From: Undibacterium sp.
GTDB lineage: Bacteria > Pseudomonadota > Gammaproteobacteria > Burkholderiales > Burkholderiaceae
Length of the DNA: 6,315 nt
Assembly: GCA_014376575.1 (NCBI GenBank)
Contig: JACMRF010000065.1
Location: 1-6,315, forward strand
Direction of reading: 5' to 3'
The position numbers and the translations under genes are program-made. Each line of letters begins with the position of its first letter. Positions within the stretch are counted from its first letter, which is position 1. Below the pieces are notes generated by a model. The model was not told where the DNA came from, did not search any database, and worked only from the letters and a program-made list of their open reading frames with translations. Shown in pieces: positions 1-5,796 of this stretch.

Positions 1-170
1 ATACTCGGGCTCAAGGCAGAAAAACCTTTGAGCAATAAGGTAAACAAGATCCACATCAAGAAAAAAACACCCACCGCCATTGCGAGCGACGATAAGGCAA
101 TCCCTATTCTATGCATCCTGAGACGCCCCTGATACACCGGGTTTTTAACTGCAATGATTGGCTTATCCAT
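1..170 (-). CDS. pstA: PstA, phosphate ABC transporter permease subunit (N-terminal fragment, runs off left edge)
   Basis: Inner-membrane permease that pairs with PstC to form the channel of the high-affinity PstSCAB phosphate importer. Only the first 56 codons are visible. They begin [11 protein letters not shown], followed by a basic stretch (GRLRMHR) and one strongly hydrophobic segment at about residues 22-47 that is the first transmembrane helix. The frame stays open to the window edge. The ATG overlaps the pstC stop codon by one base (TAATG), and a purine-rich GAAGGGA lies 7 bases upstream inside the pstC end, so the two genes are probably translationally coupled. Identity rests mainly on position directly after pstC, the overlap and the short polar N-terminus plus helix. 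The diagnostic EAA loop is outside the window. Confidence 0.85.
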   Translation of the reverse strand, partial: MDKPIIAVKNPVYQGRLRMHRIGIALSSLAMAVGVFFLMWILFTLLLKGFSALSPS

Positions 171-1213
171 TATTTTGTCCCTTCTTTTTTACTCAATCCC
201 AACAGCATCAACTTTGCTGCGGATAAAACGACAAAGGTAATCACAAAGAGTATGAGGCCGAGTAGGAACAAGGAAGACGTATGCAATACCGTTTCTGCTT
301 CAGCAAATTCATTCGCGAGTGTCGAGGCGATGCTATTACCCGGAGCGAACAGCGACCAAGATAATTTATGCGCATTACCGATCACGAAAGTGATCGCCAT
401 CGTCTCACCCAAAGCGCGCCCCAAACCCAGCATCACGCCACCGACCACGCCTATTTTTGTATAAGGCAATACGATTTTTCTGACTACTTCCCATTTGGTG
501 CAACCCAGACCGTAGGCAGACTCTTTTAATACTGGAGGCACGACTTCAAATACATCGCGCATGACAGACGAGATAAACGGAATGATCATCACGGCGAGAA
601 TAACGCCTGCAGTCAAAATACCGATACCTATCATAGGTCCAGAGAATAAAACACCAATCACGGGGAGTTTCCCCAAGGTATGGGCCAGTGCAGGTTGAAC
701 GTAGTCGGCAAACAAGGGTGCAAAAATAAACAAGCCCCACATGCCGTAAATTATACTAGGCACACCCGCTAATAATTCTATTGAAGTTCCTAATGGACGC
801 TTGAGCCACGCAGGGCAGATTTCCGTCAAAAACAAAGCGATACCAAAACTAATGGGGAAGGCAATCAACAGGGCGATCACTGAGGTGGCCAAGGTGCCGA
901 CGATAGCGATCAGACCGCCGTATTTATCATTGACTGGGTCCCACTCTATTGTCGTCACGAAGGCGAAGCCAAATTCCTTCATCGCAGGCCAGGCATTAAT
1001 GAACAGTGAAATGATGATGCCGACTAAGACCAACAGCACCAACAAAGCGAAACTGAAGGTCAATTTATGAAACAAAAAATCTTGCCACTGTTGTCGACGC
1101 ATTACTGCGACCATATCCACCTGAGAACTCAGATCCTGCTCTGATGAGTGACTCGGCGGCTGACTGGTTGATGGCATGACTGACATAGGCATTTCAGCTT
1201 GTTGGGTATGCAT
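170..1213 (-). CDS. pstC: PstC, phosphate ABC transporter permease subunit
   Basis: Inner-membrane subunit of the PstSCAB phosphate importer. The 347 residues hold a first transmembrane helix at about 52-75, a periplasmic segment with [11 protein letters not shown] (90-100), and then several further helices. The cytoplasmic EAA loop that docks on the PstB ATPase is at about 230-250 (KESAYGLG ... IVLP). Family hallmarks include [18 protein letters not shown] (145-162), [11 protein letters not shown] (263-273) and NEFAEAE (301-307), all closely like E. coli PstC from memory. The start is uncertain. The first ATG gives a polar, Ser/Pro/Gln-rich tail of about 40 residues with only a weak ribosome site. 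Met34 (codon at 1112-1114) has a better AGGTGG just upstream and would give 314 residues, near the usual length of about 319. It lies 144 bases after pstS and overlaps pstA by one base, in the same operon. Confidence 0.97.
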   Translation of the reverse strand: MHTQQAEMPMSVMPSTSQPPSHSSEQDLSSQVDMVAVMRRQQWQDFLFHKLTFSFALLVLLVLVGIIISLFINAWPAMKEFGFAFVTTIEWDPVNDKYGGLIAIVGTLATSVIALLIAFPISFGIALFLTEICPAWLKRPLGTSIELLAGVPSIIYGMWGLFIFAPLFADYVQPALAHTLGKLPVIGVLFSGPMIGIGILTAGVILAVMIIPFISSVMRDVFEVVPPVLKESAYGLGCTKWEVVRKIVLPYTKIGVVGGVMLGLGRALGETMAITFVIGNAHKLSWSLFAPGNSIASTLANEFAEAETVLHTSSLFLLGLILFVITFVVLSAAKLMLLGLSKKEGTK

Positions 1214-1242
1214 GGAATTTTGTTTCCATCTAAGATCTCGAA

Positions 1243-1277
1243 ACGTTGATCTGAGACCAATGGCCTCAAATCAACGT
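1243..1277 (-). repeat. Inverted repeat (hairpin) in pstS-pstC gap, pstC-proximal
   Basis: ACGTTGAT at 1243-1250 pairs perfectly with ATCAACGT at 1270-1277. After one mismatch (1251/1269), TGAG at 1252-1255 pairs with CTCA at 1265-1268, leaving a 9-base loop. The transcript of the pst operon could fold here about 30 bases before pstC. No T-tract follows on the minus strand, so this is not a standard intrinsic terminator. A role in mRNA processing, stability or partial attenuation between the abundant PstS message and the permease genes is an inference. Confidence 0.55.
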
Positions 1278-1284
1278 CTACAAA

Positions 1285-1320
1285 TAAGCAAATATCCAGA
1301 TACTTCTCACTATTTGCTTA
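1285..1320 (-). repeat. Inverted repeat (hairpin) in pstS-pstC gap, pstS-proximal
   Basis: TAAGCAAATA at 1285-1294 and TATTTGCTTA at 1311-1320 are perfect 10-base complements separated by a 16-base loop. The structure lies 37 bases after the pstS stop codon in the transcribed (minus) direction. The stem is AT-rich and only a short TTT follows, so strong rho-independent termination is unlikely. A 3' protective stem-loop that stabilises pstS mRNA is a reasonable inference, because binding proteins of ABC transporters are usually made in excess over the permeases. Confidence 0.55.
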
Positions 1321-1357
1321 CATTTTTCACATCAAAAATAATAAGGTAAAACCAGAC

Positions 1358-2410
1358 TTACCAGACTGCTTTACCAGATGCGTCCTTGATCTTGGCTTTC
1401 CAGTTGTCTTCAATCAACTTCACAACTGGTGCTGGCAAGGAAACATATTCCAATTCTGTTGCCATCGCGCCGCCATTTTTGAAAGCCCAGTCAAAGAACT
1501 TCAATACTTCTTTGCCTTTTTCGGCCTCAGCCTGTGCCTTGTGCATCAAGATAAACGATGCGCCAGTGATTGGCCACGTTGCTTTTCCTGGTTGGTTTGT
1601 CAGTACCAGATACATACCTGGCGCCTTGGCCCAATCAGCACTTGCCGCAGCAGATTTAAAGTTTTCATCATCCGGCTCAGCAAATTGACCGTCTGCGTTC
1701 TTCAGCAATGTGTAAGTCATTTTGTTACGCTTAACAAAAGCGTACTCAACATAACCGATAGAATTTTTGATTTGCTTGACACTCGCAGCAACGCCTTCAT
1801 TGCCTTTACCGCCCAAGCCTACTGGCCATTTAACCGCAGTAGAAGAACCAACCATTGTCTTGAACTCGGCATTTACTTTAGACAAAAAATCGGTCCACAA
1901 AAAAGTCGTGCCAGATCCGTCTGAGCGATGCACAACAGTGATGTCTTCTGCTGGAAGCTTCATCCCTGGGTTGATTGCTGCAATTTCAGGCGCATTCCAT
2001 TTAGTGATCTTGCCCATGTAAATGCCGGCCAACACATCACCCGTCATTTTCATTTTACCTGGCGCAATACCTTCAATATTTACGACAGGCACCACGCCGC
2101 CAATAATTGCAGGGAACTGTGTCAAGCCTTCGGCTTCCAACTCTTCAAGCTTCAAAGGCATATCTGTCGCACCAAAATCGACAGTTTTAGCCTTGATTTG
2201 TTTAATACCACCGCCAGAGCCGATGGATTGATAATTAAGACCGTTGCCAGTCGCTTTTTTGTACGCTTCTGCCCATTTTGCATAAATTGGGTAAGGAAAA
2301 GTAGCGCCAGCACCTGTCATATCAGCAGCCTGAACAGTAGGAGCAACGGAGAAAGAGAACGCAGCACCAACGGCGATCACTAACGATTTAACAATACGAT
2401 TGAATTGCAT
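1358..2410 (-). CDS. pstS: PstS, periplasmic phosphate-binding protein
   Basis: High-affinity phosphate receptor that delivers phosphate to the PstCA channel. The ATG at 2410 gives 350 residues and a clean Sec signal peptide: basic MQFNRIVK, a hydrophobic core, and likely cleavage after VQA (residue 28). No lipobox is present. Aligning by eye with E. coli PstS (from memory) at a constant offset of 27, the phosphate ligands are all kept: T37 and F38 in TGAGATFP, S65 in SIGSGGG, D83 in VDFGATD, and R162, D164, S166, G167, T168 in HRSDGSGTT. Other family blocks are WPVGLGGKGNEGV (195-207), IGYVEYA (218-224) and VLKFFDWAF (302-310). The frame is open further upstream to 2566, but that extension crosses the predicted promoter and lacks signal-peptide character. 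A strong GAGGTGA precedes the chosen start. It heads the operon and is likely induced by PhoB. Confidence 0.98.
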   Translation of the reverse strand: MQFNRIVKSLVIAVGAAFSFSVAPTVQAADMTGAGATFPYPIYAKWAEAYKKATGNGLNYQSIGSGGGIKQIKAKTVDFGATDMPLKLEELEAEGLTQFPAIIGGVVPVVNIEGIAPGKMKMTGDVLAGIYMGKITKWNAPEIAAINPGMKLPAEDITVVHRSDGSGTTFLWTDFLSKVNAEFKTMVGSSTAVKWPVGLGGKGNEGVAASVKQIKNSIGYVEYAFVKRNKMTYTLLKNADGQFAEPDDENFKSAAASADWAKAPGMYLVLTNQPGKATWPITGASFILMHKAQAEAEKGKEVLKFFDWAFKNGGAMATELEYVSLPAPVVKLIEDNWKAKIKDASGKAVW

Positions 2411-2412
2411 AT

Positions 2413-2419
2413 TCACCTC
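2413..2419 (-). promoter_or_regulatory. Ribosome binding site of pstS
   Basis: GAGGTGA on the minus strand matches the anti-Shine-Dalgarno core and sits just before the ATG at 2410. It decides the pstS start in favour of the signal-peptide Met over the upstream in-frame ATG at 2566. Confidence 0.8.
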
Positions 2420-2494
2420 GGGTTTAAATTGAAACTTCACGTAATATAACTTCAAATTGAAGACATCCAATAAGACATCTTGAACGCTTGACGA

Positions 2495-2500
2495 ACTGTA
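2495..2500 (-). promoter_or_regulatory. Predicted -10 element of pstS promoter
   Basis: TACAGT on the minus strand lies exactly 8 bases downstream of the pstS-facing Pho box, replacing a normal -35/-10 arrangement as at PhoB-activated sigma-70 promoters. Transcription would start near 2487-2489, giving a pstS leader of roughly 78 bases. The leader holds an AT-rich perfect palindrome, CTTCAAATTGAAG, at 2450-2462. Confidence 0.6.
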
Positions 2501-2508
2501 CAAGCCGA

Positions 2509-2528
2509 ATATGACAAGATTATGACTT
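2509..2528 (-). promoter_or_regulatory. Pho box (PhoB site) facing pstS
   Basis: Read on the minus strand, this is AAGTCATAAT followed by CTTGTCATAT: two direct repeats of GTCATA spaced 11 bases apart. The E. coli Pho-box consensus is two CTGTCAT-type repeats separated by an AT-rich spacer. Sixteen of 20 positions match the divergent site at 2570-2589. Orientation and distance to the -10 suit activation of pstS by phosphorylated PhoB during phosphate limitation. Confidence 0.75.
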
Positions 2529-2559
2529 ATATTAAACGCCAATGAAATAAGGAGATTCT

Positions 2560-2589
2560 TTGTCACAATCTGTCATAAACTTGTCACAT
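2560..2589 (+). promoter_or_regulatory. Pho box (PhoB site) facing ppk1, with an extra third repeat
   Basis: The core at 2570-2589 (CTGTCATAAA then CTTGTCACAT) is a near-consensus Pho box on the plus strand. A third TTGTCACAAT unit immediately precedes it at 2560-2569, so TGTCA occurs at 2561, 2571 and 2582. PhoB binds as a head-to-tail dimer on two such repeats. Three repeats would allow an additional PhoB monomer or a cooperative array. The orientation points to ppk1. Confidence 0.82.
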
Positions 2590-2597
2590 TGCTTGCT

Positions 2598-2603
2598 TAC
2601 AAT
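2598..2603 (+). promoter_or_regulatory. Predicted -10 element of ppk1 promoter
   Basis: TACAAT lies 8 bases after the plus-strand Pho box, the same spacing as on the pstS side. Transcription would begin at about 2609-2611, giving a leader of roughly 35 bases to the first ppk1 ATG. The leader contains a small hairpin, GGCG (2623-2626) with CGCC (2632-2635) around a 5-base loop. No obvious Shine-Dalgarno is seen before the ATG at 2645. Confidence 0.62.
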
Positions 2604-2644
2604 CATGTCTACGTTACACAACGGCGAATAACGCCTAATATCAC

Positions 2645-4849
2645 ATGCGAACCGCTATGCAAATCAACGAAGCCTCCTCTAATGAGGTTGATACCCCAGT
2701 GAAAGCAGGCGATGTAAAAATCGACAGCGTAAAGCAGCCCAAGCATACAAGTGAAAGTGAAACGTCCATCATGGCAAGAACGGGATTGCCTCGCTCGGCC
2801 ATTTTCCTTGACCGGGAAATGTCACAAATCGCATTTAACTGGCGAGTACTGGCGCAGGCAGAAGATCGCAGCATTCCTTTAATGGAGCGTTTGCGTTACC
2901 TGTGCATCGTTGGTAGCAACCTGGATGAATTTTTTGAAGTTCGTGTCGCCAGCCTGTTAGCGCAAAACACGATCGATGGCGAAATAGCAACGCATCCTAG
3001 CTTTGCGGCAATGATGGATCGCATTGCTACCGAATCTCATCAGCTCGTTCTGCGTCAGTATGGCGTATTAAACACCGAAATATTGCCTCAGCTGGCAAAA
3101 AAAGGCATTCATCTCCTGCGTCATACGGAAAGAAACGAAGCCCAACGCGCTTGGGTCAAAGCGTATTTTGATCGGGAAGTGAGACCGCTACTCACGCCGA
3201 TCGGATTAGATCCTGCGCACCCGTTTCCCTTAGTCGTCAATAAAAGTCTTAACTTCATCGTCTCGCTTGCCGGTAAAGATGCGTTTGGCCGCGGTACCGC
3301 CATCGCCATTGTTAAAGCGCCACGTGTGTTGCCACGAGTCATCCGTCTACCCGATGAGCTGTCCAGCAAGGGCACTTGCATGTGCCTGCTGTCATCGGTG
3401 ATTCATGCCCACATTGGCGACCTGTTTAATGGCCGCGAAGTGCTGGCCTACTCGCAGTTTCGCGTCACTCGTGACAGTGATCTATGGGTAGATGAGGATG
3501 AAGTCAAAAATCTGCGGCAAGCGCTTCAGGGCGAATTACAAGGCCGTCAATTTGGCCTTGCGGTAAGACTAGAAGTGGCGAAAAACTGCCCTGAGGATTT
3601 GTCGCGTTTCTTATTGCAACAATTTGCACTCGGCAAAGATCGGCTCTACCATGTCGATGGCCCGGTCAATATGGTCAGGCTGTCTGAGTTGGTGGATCAC
3701 GTCAGCCAACCCAATTTGCGTTTTCCTCCGTTTGCCGCCAAATCGAATCCCAGATACGCCAACACAGATATCTTCAGTTTGCTGACCAAACAAGATATCT
3801 TATTGCACCACCCTTTTCAGCCTTTTCAGACCGTCATCGACTTCATCCGGTCAGCATCGCTAGACCCCAACGTACTCGCCATCAAGCAGACCATTTACCG
3901 TACCGGCATGAATTCTGATTTGATGGAATCGCTGATTACCGCAGCGCGTCTGGGCAAAGAAGTCACCGTGATTGTAGAGCTGATGGCGCGCTTTGATGAA
4001 GAAGCCAATATTAACTGGGCAGACCGTCTGGAGCGGGCGGGCGCGCAGGTAGTATATGGCGTAGTTGGATTAAAAACCCATGCCAAACTGGCGCTAGTTA
4101 TCCGCCGCGAAGAAGGTGGTGTATTGCGCCACTATGCGCATCTTGGCACCGGCAACTATCACCCAACCACGACTAAATTTTATACCGATTTTGGTTTATT
4201 GACGGCGCATCCCCAGATGGCTGCTGAGGTTAATGAAGTATTTATCCATCTCACCGGATTAACCAAGCCGAAGAAACTCGATTACCTGTGGCTGGCGCCG
4301 TTTGCGCTGCAGCCACAAATCATCAAGGCCATTCGCAACGAAGCCAGAATCGCGCGTGAAGGCAGGCCTGGGCGCATCATCGCCAAGATGAACGCCCTGG
4401 TCGATGAAACCGTGATCCGCGCTTTATATGCCGCCTCTGCCGATGGCGTAAAAATTGATTTAATCGTTCGTGGTGCGTGCACCTTGCGACCGGGCGTGCC
4501 GGGCTTATCTGAAACCATTCGGGTCCGCTCAATTATCGGACGATTTCTGGAACACAGCCGCATCTATTACTTCCGCAACGATCTGGCACATGACACATAT
4601 CTTGGTAGCGCAGACTGGATGAGTCGCAACCTGTTCAGGCGCATTGAAGTCGCCTTCCCTGTCTTAGAGAAATCGCTGAAGAAACGCATTATGGCTGAAG
4701 GGATCGAGCCTTACCTGAAAGATAATACCAATGCCTGGGTGCTCGATTCGGAAGGTCAATACGACCGCAAGAAGCCACGCACAAAGCAAGTGCCGTTTTG
4801 TGCCCAGCGGTTTTTAATGGAACAACTCGGTTCTCATTTAGATCATTAA
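2645..4849 (+). CDS. ppk1: Polyphosphate kinase 1
   Basis: Reversibly transfers the gamma-phosphate of ATP to growing inorganic polyphosphate through a phosphohistidine intermediate; membrane-associated in E. coli. The 734 residues show the four-domain PPK1 layout: N domain about 53-160 with N92 in SNLDEFFEVR (adenine-site Asn, E. coli N45), middle domain about 165-345 (AHPFPLVVNKSLNF), and two phospholipase-D-like C domains from about 375. The autophosphorylated His is H479 in GLKTHAKL, the second catalytic His is H637 in LEHSRIYYF, and the phosphate/Mg-site arginines are R419 (IYRTG) and R449 (ARFDEEANI). The protein is about 45 residues longer than usual at the N-terminus. That stretch is polar and low in conservation signals, and no start has a strong ribosome site; Met43 (2771) or GTG at 2699 are alternatives. 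It is divergent from pstS, behind its own Pho box, with sixA following 27 bases later. Confidence 0.97.
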   Translation: MRTAMQINEASSNEVDTPVKAGDVKIDSVKQPKHTSESETSIMARTGLPRSAIFLDREMSQIAFNWRVLAQAEDRSIPLMERLRYLCIVGSNLDEFFEVRVASLLAQNTIDGEIATHPSFAAMMDRIATESHQLVLRQYGVLNTEILPQLAKKGIHLLRHTERNEAQRAWVKAYFDREVRPLLTPIGLDPAHPFPLVVNKSLNFIVSLAGKDAFGRGTAIAIVKAPRVLPRVIRLPDELSSKGTCMCLLSSVIHAHIGDLFNGREVLAYSQFRVTRDSDLWVDEDEVKNLRQALQGELQGRQFGLAVRLEVAKNCPEDLSRFLLQQFALGKDRLYHVDGPVNMVRLSELVDHVSQPNLRFPPFAAKSNPRYANTDIFSLLTKQDILLHHPFQPFQTVIDFIRSASLDPNVLAIKQTIYRTGMNSDLMESLITAARLGKEVTVIVELMARFDEEANINWADRLERAGAQVVYGVVGLKTHAKLALVIRREEGGVLRHYAHLGTGNYHPTTTKFYTDFGLLTAHPQMAAEVNEVFIHLTGLTKPKKLDYLWLAPFALQPQIIKAIRNEARIAREGRPGRIIAKMNALVDETVIRALYAASADGVKIDLIVRGACTLRPGVPGLSETIRVRSIIGRFLEHSRIYYFRNDLAHDTYLGSADWMSRNLFRRIEVAFPVLEKSLKKRIMAEGIEPYLKDNTNAWVLDSEGQYDRKKPRTKQVPFCAQRFLMEQLGSHLDH

Positions 4850-4867
4850 TTTCGAAGAAAATAAAGT

Positions 4868-4871
4868 GAGG
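4868..4871 (+). promoter_or_regulatory. Ribosome binding site of sixA
   Basis: GAGG within AAGTGAGGCG lies 5 bases before the second of two adjacent ATG codons (4877) and only 2 before the first (4874). Spacing therefore favours the second ATG as the start. Confidence 0.55.
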
Positions 4872-4876
4872 CGATG

Positions 4877-5347
4877 ATGGATCTCATTCTCTGGCGACAT
4901 GCAGAAGCAGAACGTGGCGGACTGGATTTACCGGACGAGGCTCGCAGGCTCACACCAAAAGGGATTAAACAAGCCAATAAAATGGCGTATTGGCTCGATA
5001 GTAATTTACCTGAAAGTTGCCGCATTCTCGTCAGCCCCACGCTCAGAACCAGAGAGACGATGGAGGCACTGGATCGCAAGTTCAAAGTCTTACATGAACT
5101 AGATCCCGATGCCACCGCAGAAGTAGTACTGGCAGCGGCTAACTGGCCCAATAGCCGCGAACCTGTACTCATCATCGGGCACCAGCCCTACCTTGGGCAA
5201 GTCGCCTCCTTCCTGATCTCACCGCATCAGGAAGAATGCGCCATCCGCAAAGGAAATGTCTGGTGGATTACGCAAAGAACAAGAGAAGAAGGCGACATAC
5301 AAACGTATCTAAAAGCCATCATGCCGCCCGACCTTGTGGTGAAGTAA
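4877..5347 (+). CDS. sixA: SixA-type phosphohistidine phosphatase (histidine phosphatase superfamily)
   Basis: Small cytoplasmic enzyme that hydrolyses phosphohistidine on proteins. E. coli SixA acts on the ArcB phosphotransfer domain and on the nitrogen phosphotransferase protein NPr. The 156 residues start MDLILWRHAEAE, whose R7-H8 is the catalytic RH(G/A) motif. SPTLRTRET (about 53-61) supplies the conserved phosphate-binding Arg, and IIGHQPYLG with H102 is the second catalytic His. The length matches the compact SixA family (about 160), which lacks the extra domains of phosphoglycerate mutases. An adjacent ATG at 4874 would add one Met. It follows ppk1 by 27 bases with no terminator between, so it is probably cotranscribed and phosphate-regulated. 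The partner protein cannot be told from this sequence; the subfamily name is well supported, the substrate is not. Confidence 0.92.
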   Translation: MDLILWRHAEAERGGLDLPDEARRLTPKGIKQANKMAYWLDSNLPESCRILVSPTLRTRETMEALDRKFKVLHELDPDATAEVVLAAANWPNSREPVLIIGHQPYLGQVASFLISPHQEECAIRKGNVWWITQRTREEGDIQTYLKAIMPPDLVVK

Positions 5348-5382
5348 GCACAAGCTCTCCGCCATCCTTCCTTACATTCAAT

Positions 5383-5604
5383 TTACGTTCGACGTCTTGA
5401 CGGTTGTGTCAGCACACGCTGCGCGATCAGGTGAGATATGCCCTCAGAATGCAGGTATTCCATCGCGCACATGGTACCGACAGATTGTTGCAAACCTATT
5501 CCACGATCAACCGTTCTTGCCATAGAATCATCGCACCTTTGCACCACATCGCGTACATTGAGATAATTCTCTTCCTGATGTGTTTTTTCTTGCGTACTCA
5601 ACAT
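5383..5604 (-). CDS. Small protein of unknown function (73 residues)
   Basis: I do not recognise this protein as a named family. The reading frame is supported by a strong AAAGAGGA ribosome site ending 4 bases before the ATG at 5604 and by its neat fit between the convergent sixA (35-base gap) and the upstream EAL gene. The protein is soluble-looking, with no signal peptide or membrane helix. It has a charged N-terminus (MLSTQEKTHQEEN), a central part with two Cys (CDDSMARTVDRGIG; GTMCAMEYL), a likely helix EYLHSEGISHLIAQRVL (about 49-65) and a basic tail ending PSRRRT. The C-terminal half has the look of a compact helical domain conserved in betaproteobacteria, but that is an impression only. 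It could be a small regulator or adaptor; no function is assigned. Confidence 0.65.
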   Translation of the reverse strand: MLSTQEKTHQEENYLNVRDVVQRCDDSMARTVDRGIGLQQSVGTMCAMEYLHSEGISHLIAQRVLTQPSRRRT

Positions 5605-5796
5605 GATTTCCTCTTTCGGTAAAGACGCGATACGAACAATCCGAAGATTAGCTTAGACCGAACCTGAAAAAAAACAAGGTATATTTTTGGTGACAAACTA
5701 GTGATGACCGAGGGCAATACCGTGGTGTTAACAATGACACAAAAAGACTTTGCCAACGGCATTGGGGTGTCGACATCAATAGGTAATTATTTCTTT
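5605..5796. other. 192-base intergenic region between EAL gene and small protein gene
   Basis: This stretch follows the EAL stop codon and precedes the small minus-strand gene. It contains an A8 run at 5667-5674 (T8 on the minus strand) and TTGTCA on the minus strand at 5691-5696, but no convincing -10 at the right distance. The promoter of the small gene is probably here but cannot be pinned down. A short GC-rich inverted repeat near 5751-5761 is too weak to call a terminator. Open frames on the plus strand show no coding character. Confidence 0.4.
5609..5616 (-). promoter_or_regulatory. Ribosome binding site of the 73-residue protein
   Basis: AAAGAGGA on the minus strand, 4 bases before the ATG at 5604, is one of the best Shine-Dalgarno sequences in the window. 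It is the main sequence evidence that this short frame is translated. Confidence 0.65.

Noticed and set aside
2411..2566. N-terminal extension of pstS to an upstream in-frame ATG (402 residues in total).
   Set aside because: It spans the predicted -10 and Pho box, lacks signal-peptide features, and the internal Met at 2410 has a strong ribosome site followed by a classical Sec signal.
2605..2631. Short leader frame ATG TCT ACG ... TAA encoding MSTLHNGE ahead of ppk1.
   Set aside because: Its ATG lies upstream of the predicted transcription start (about 2610) and no ribosome site precedes it.
5348..5382. Bidirectional terminator between convergent sixA and the small gene.
   Set aside because: The 35-base gap shows no stem-loop or T-tract on either strand.
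5645..5696. Sigma-70 promoter for the small minus-strand gene using TTGTCA or the T8 tract with TAATCT.
   Set aside because: No combination gives both a good -35 and a good -10 at 16-18 base spacing. The single TGTCA there lacks a second repeat and is not a Pho box.
5751..5761. Short GC-rich inverted repeat (TGCC/GGCA) downstream of the EAL gene, with a T-rich stretch nearby on the minus strand, as a terminator.
   Set aside because: The stem is only 4 bases and the T-run does not directly follow it, so it is too weak to call.
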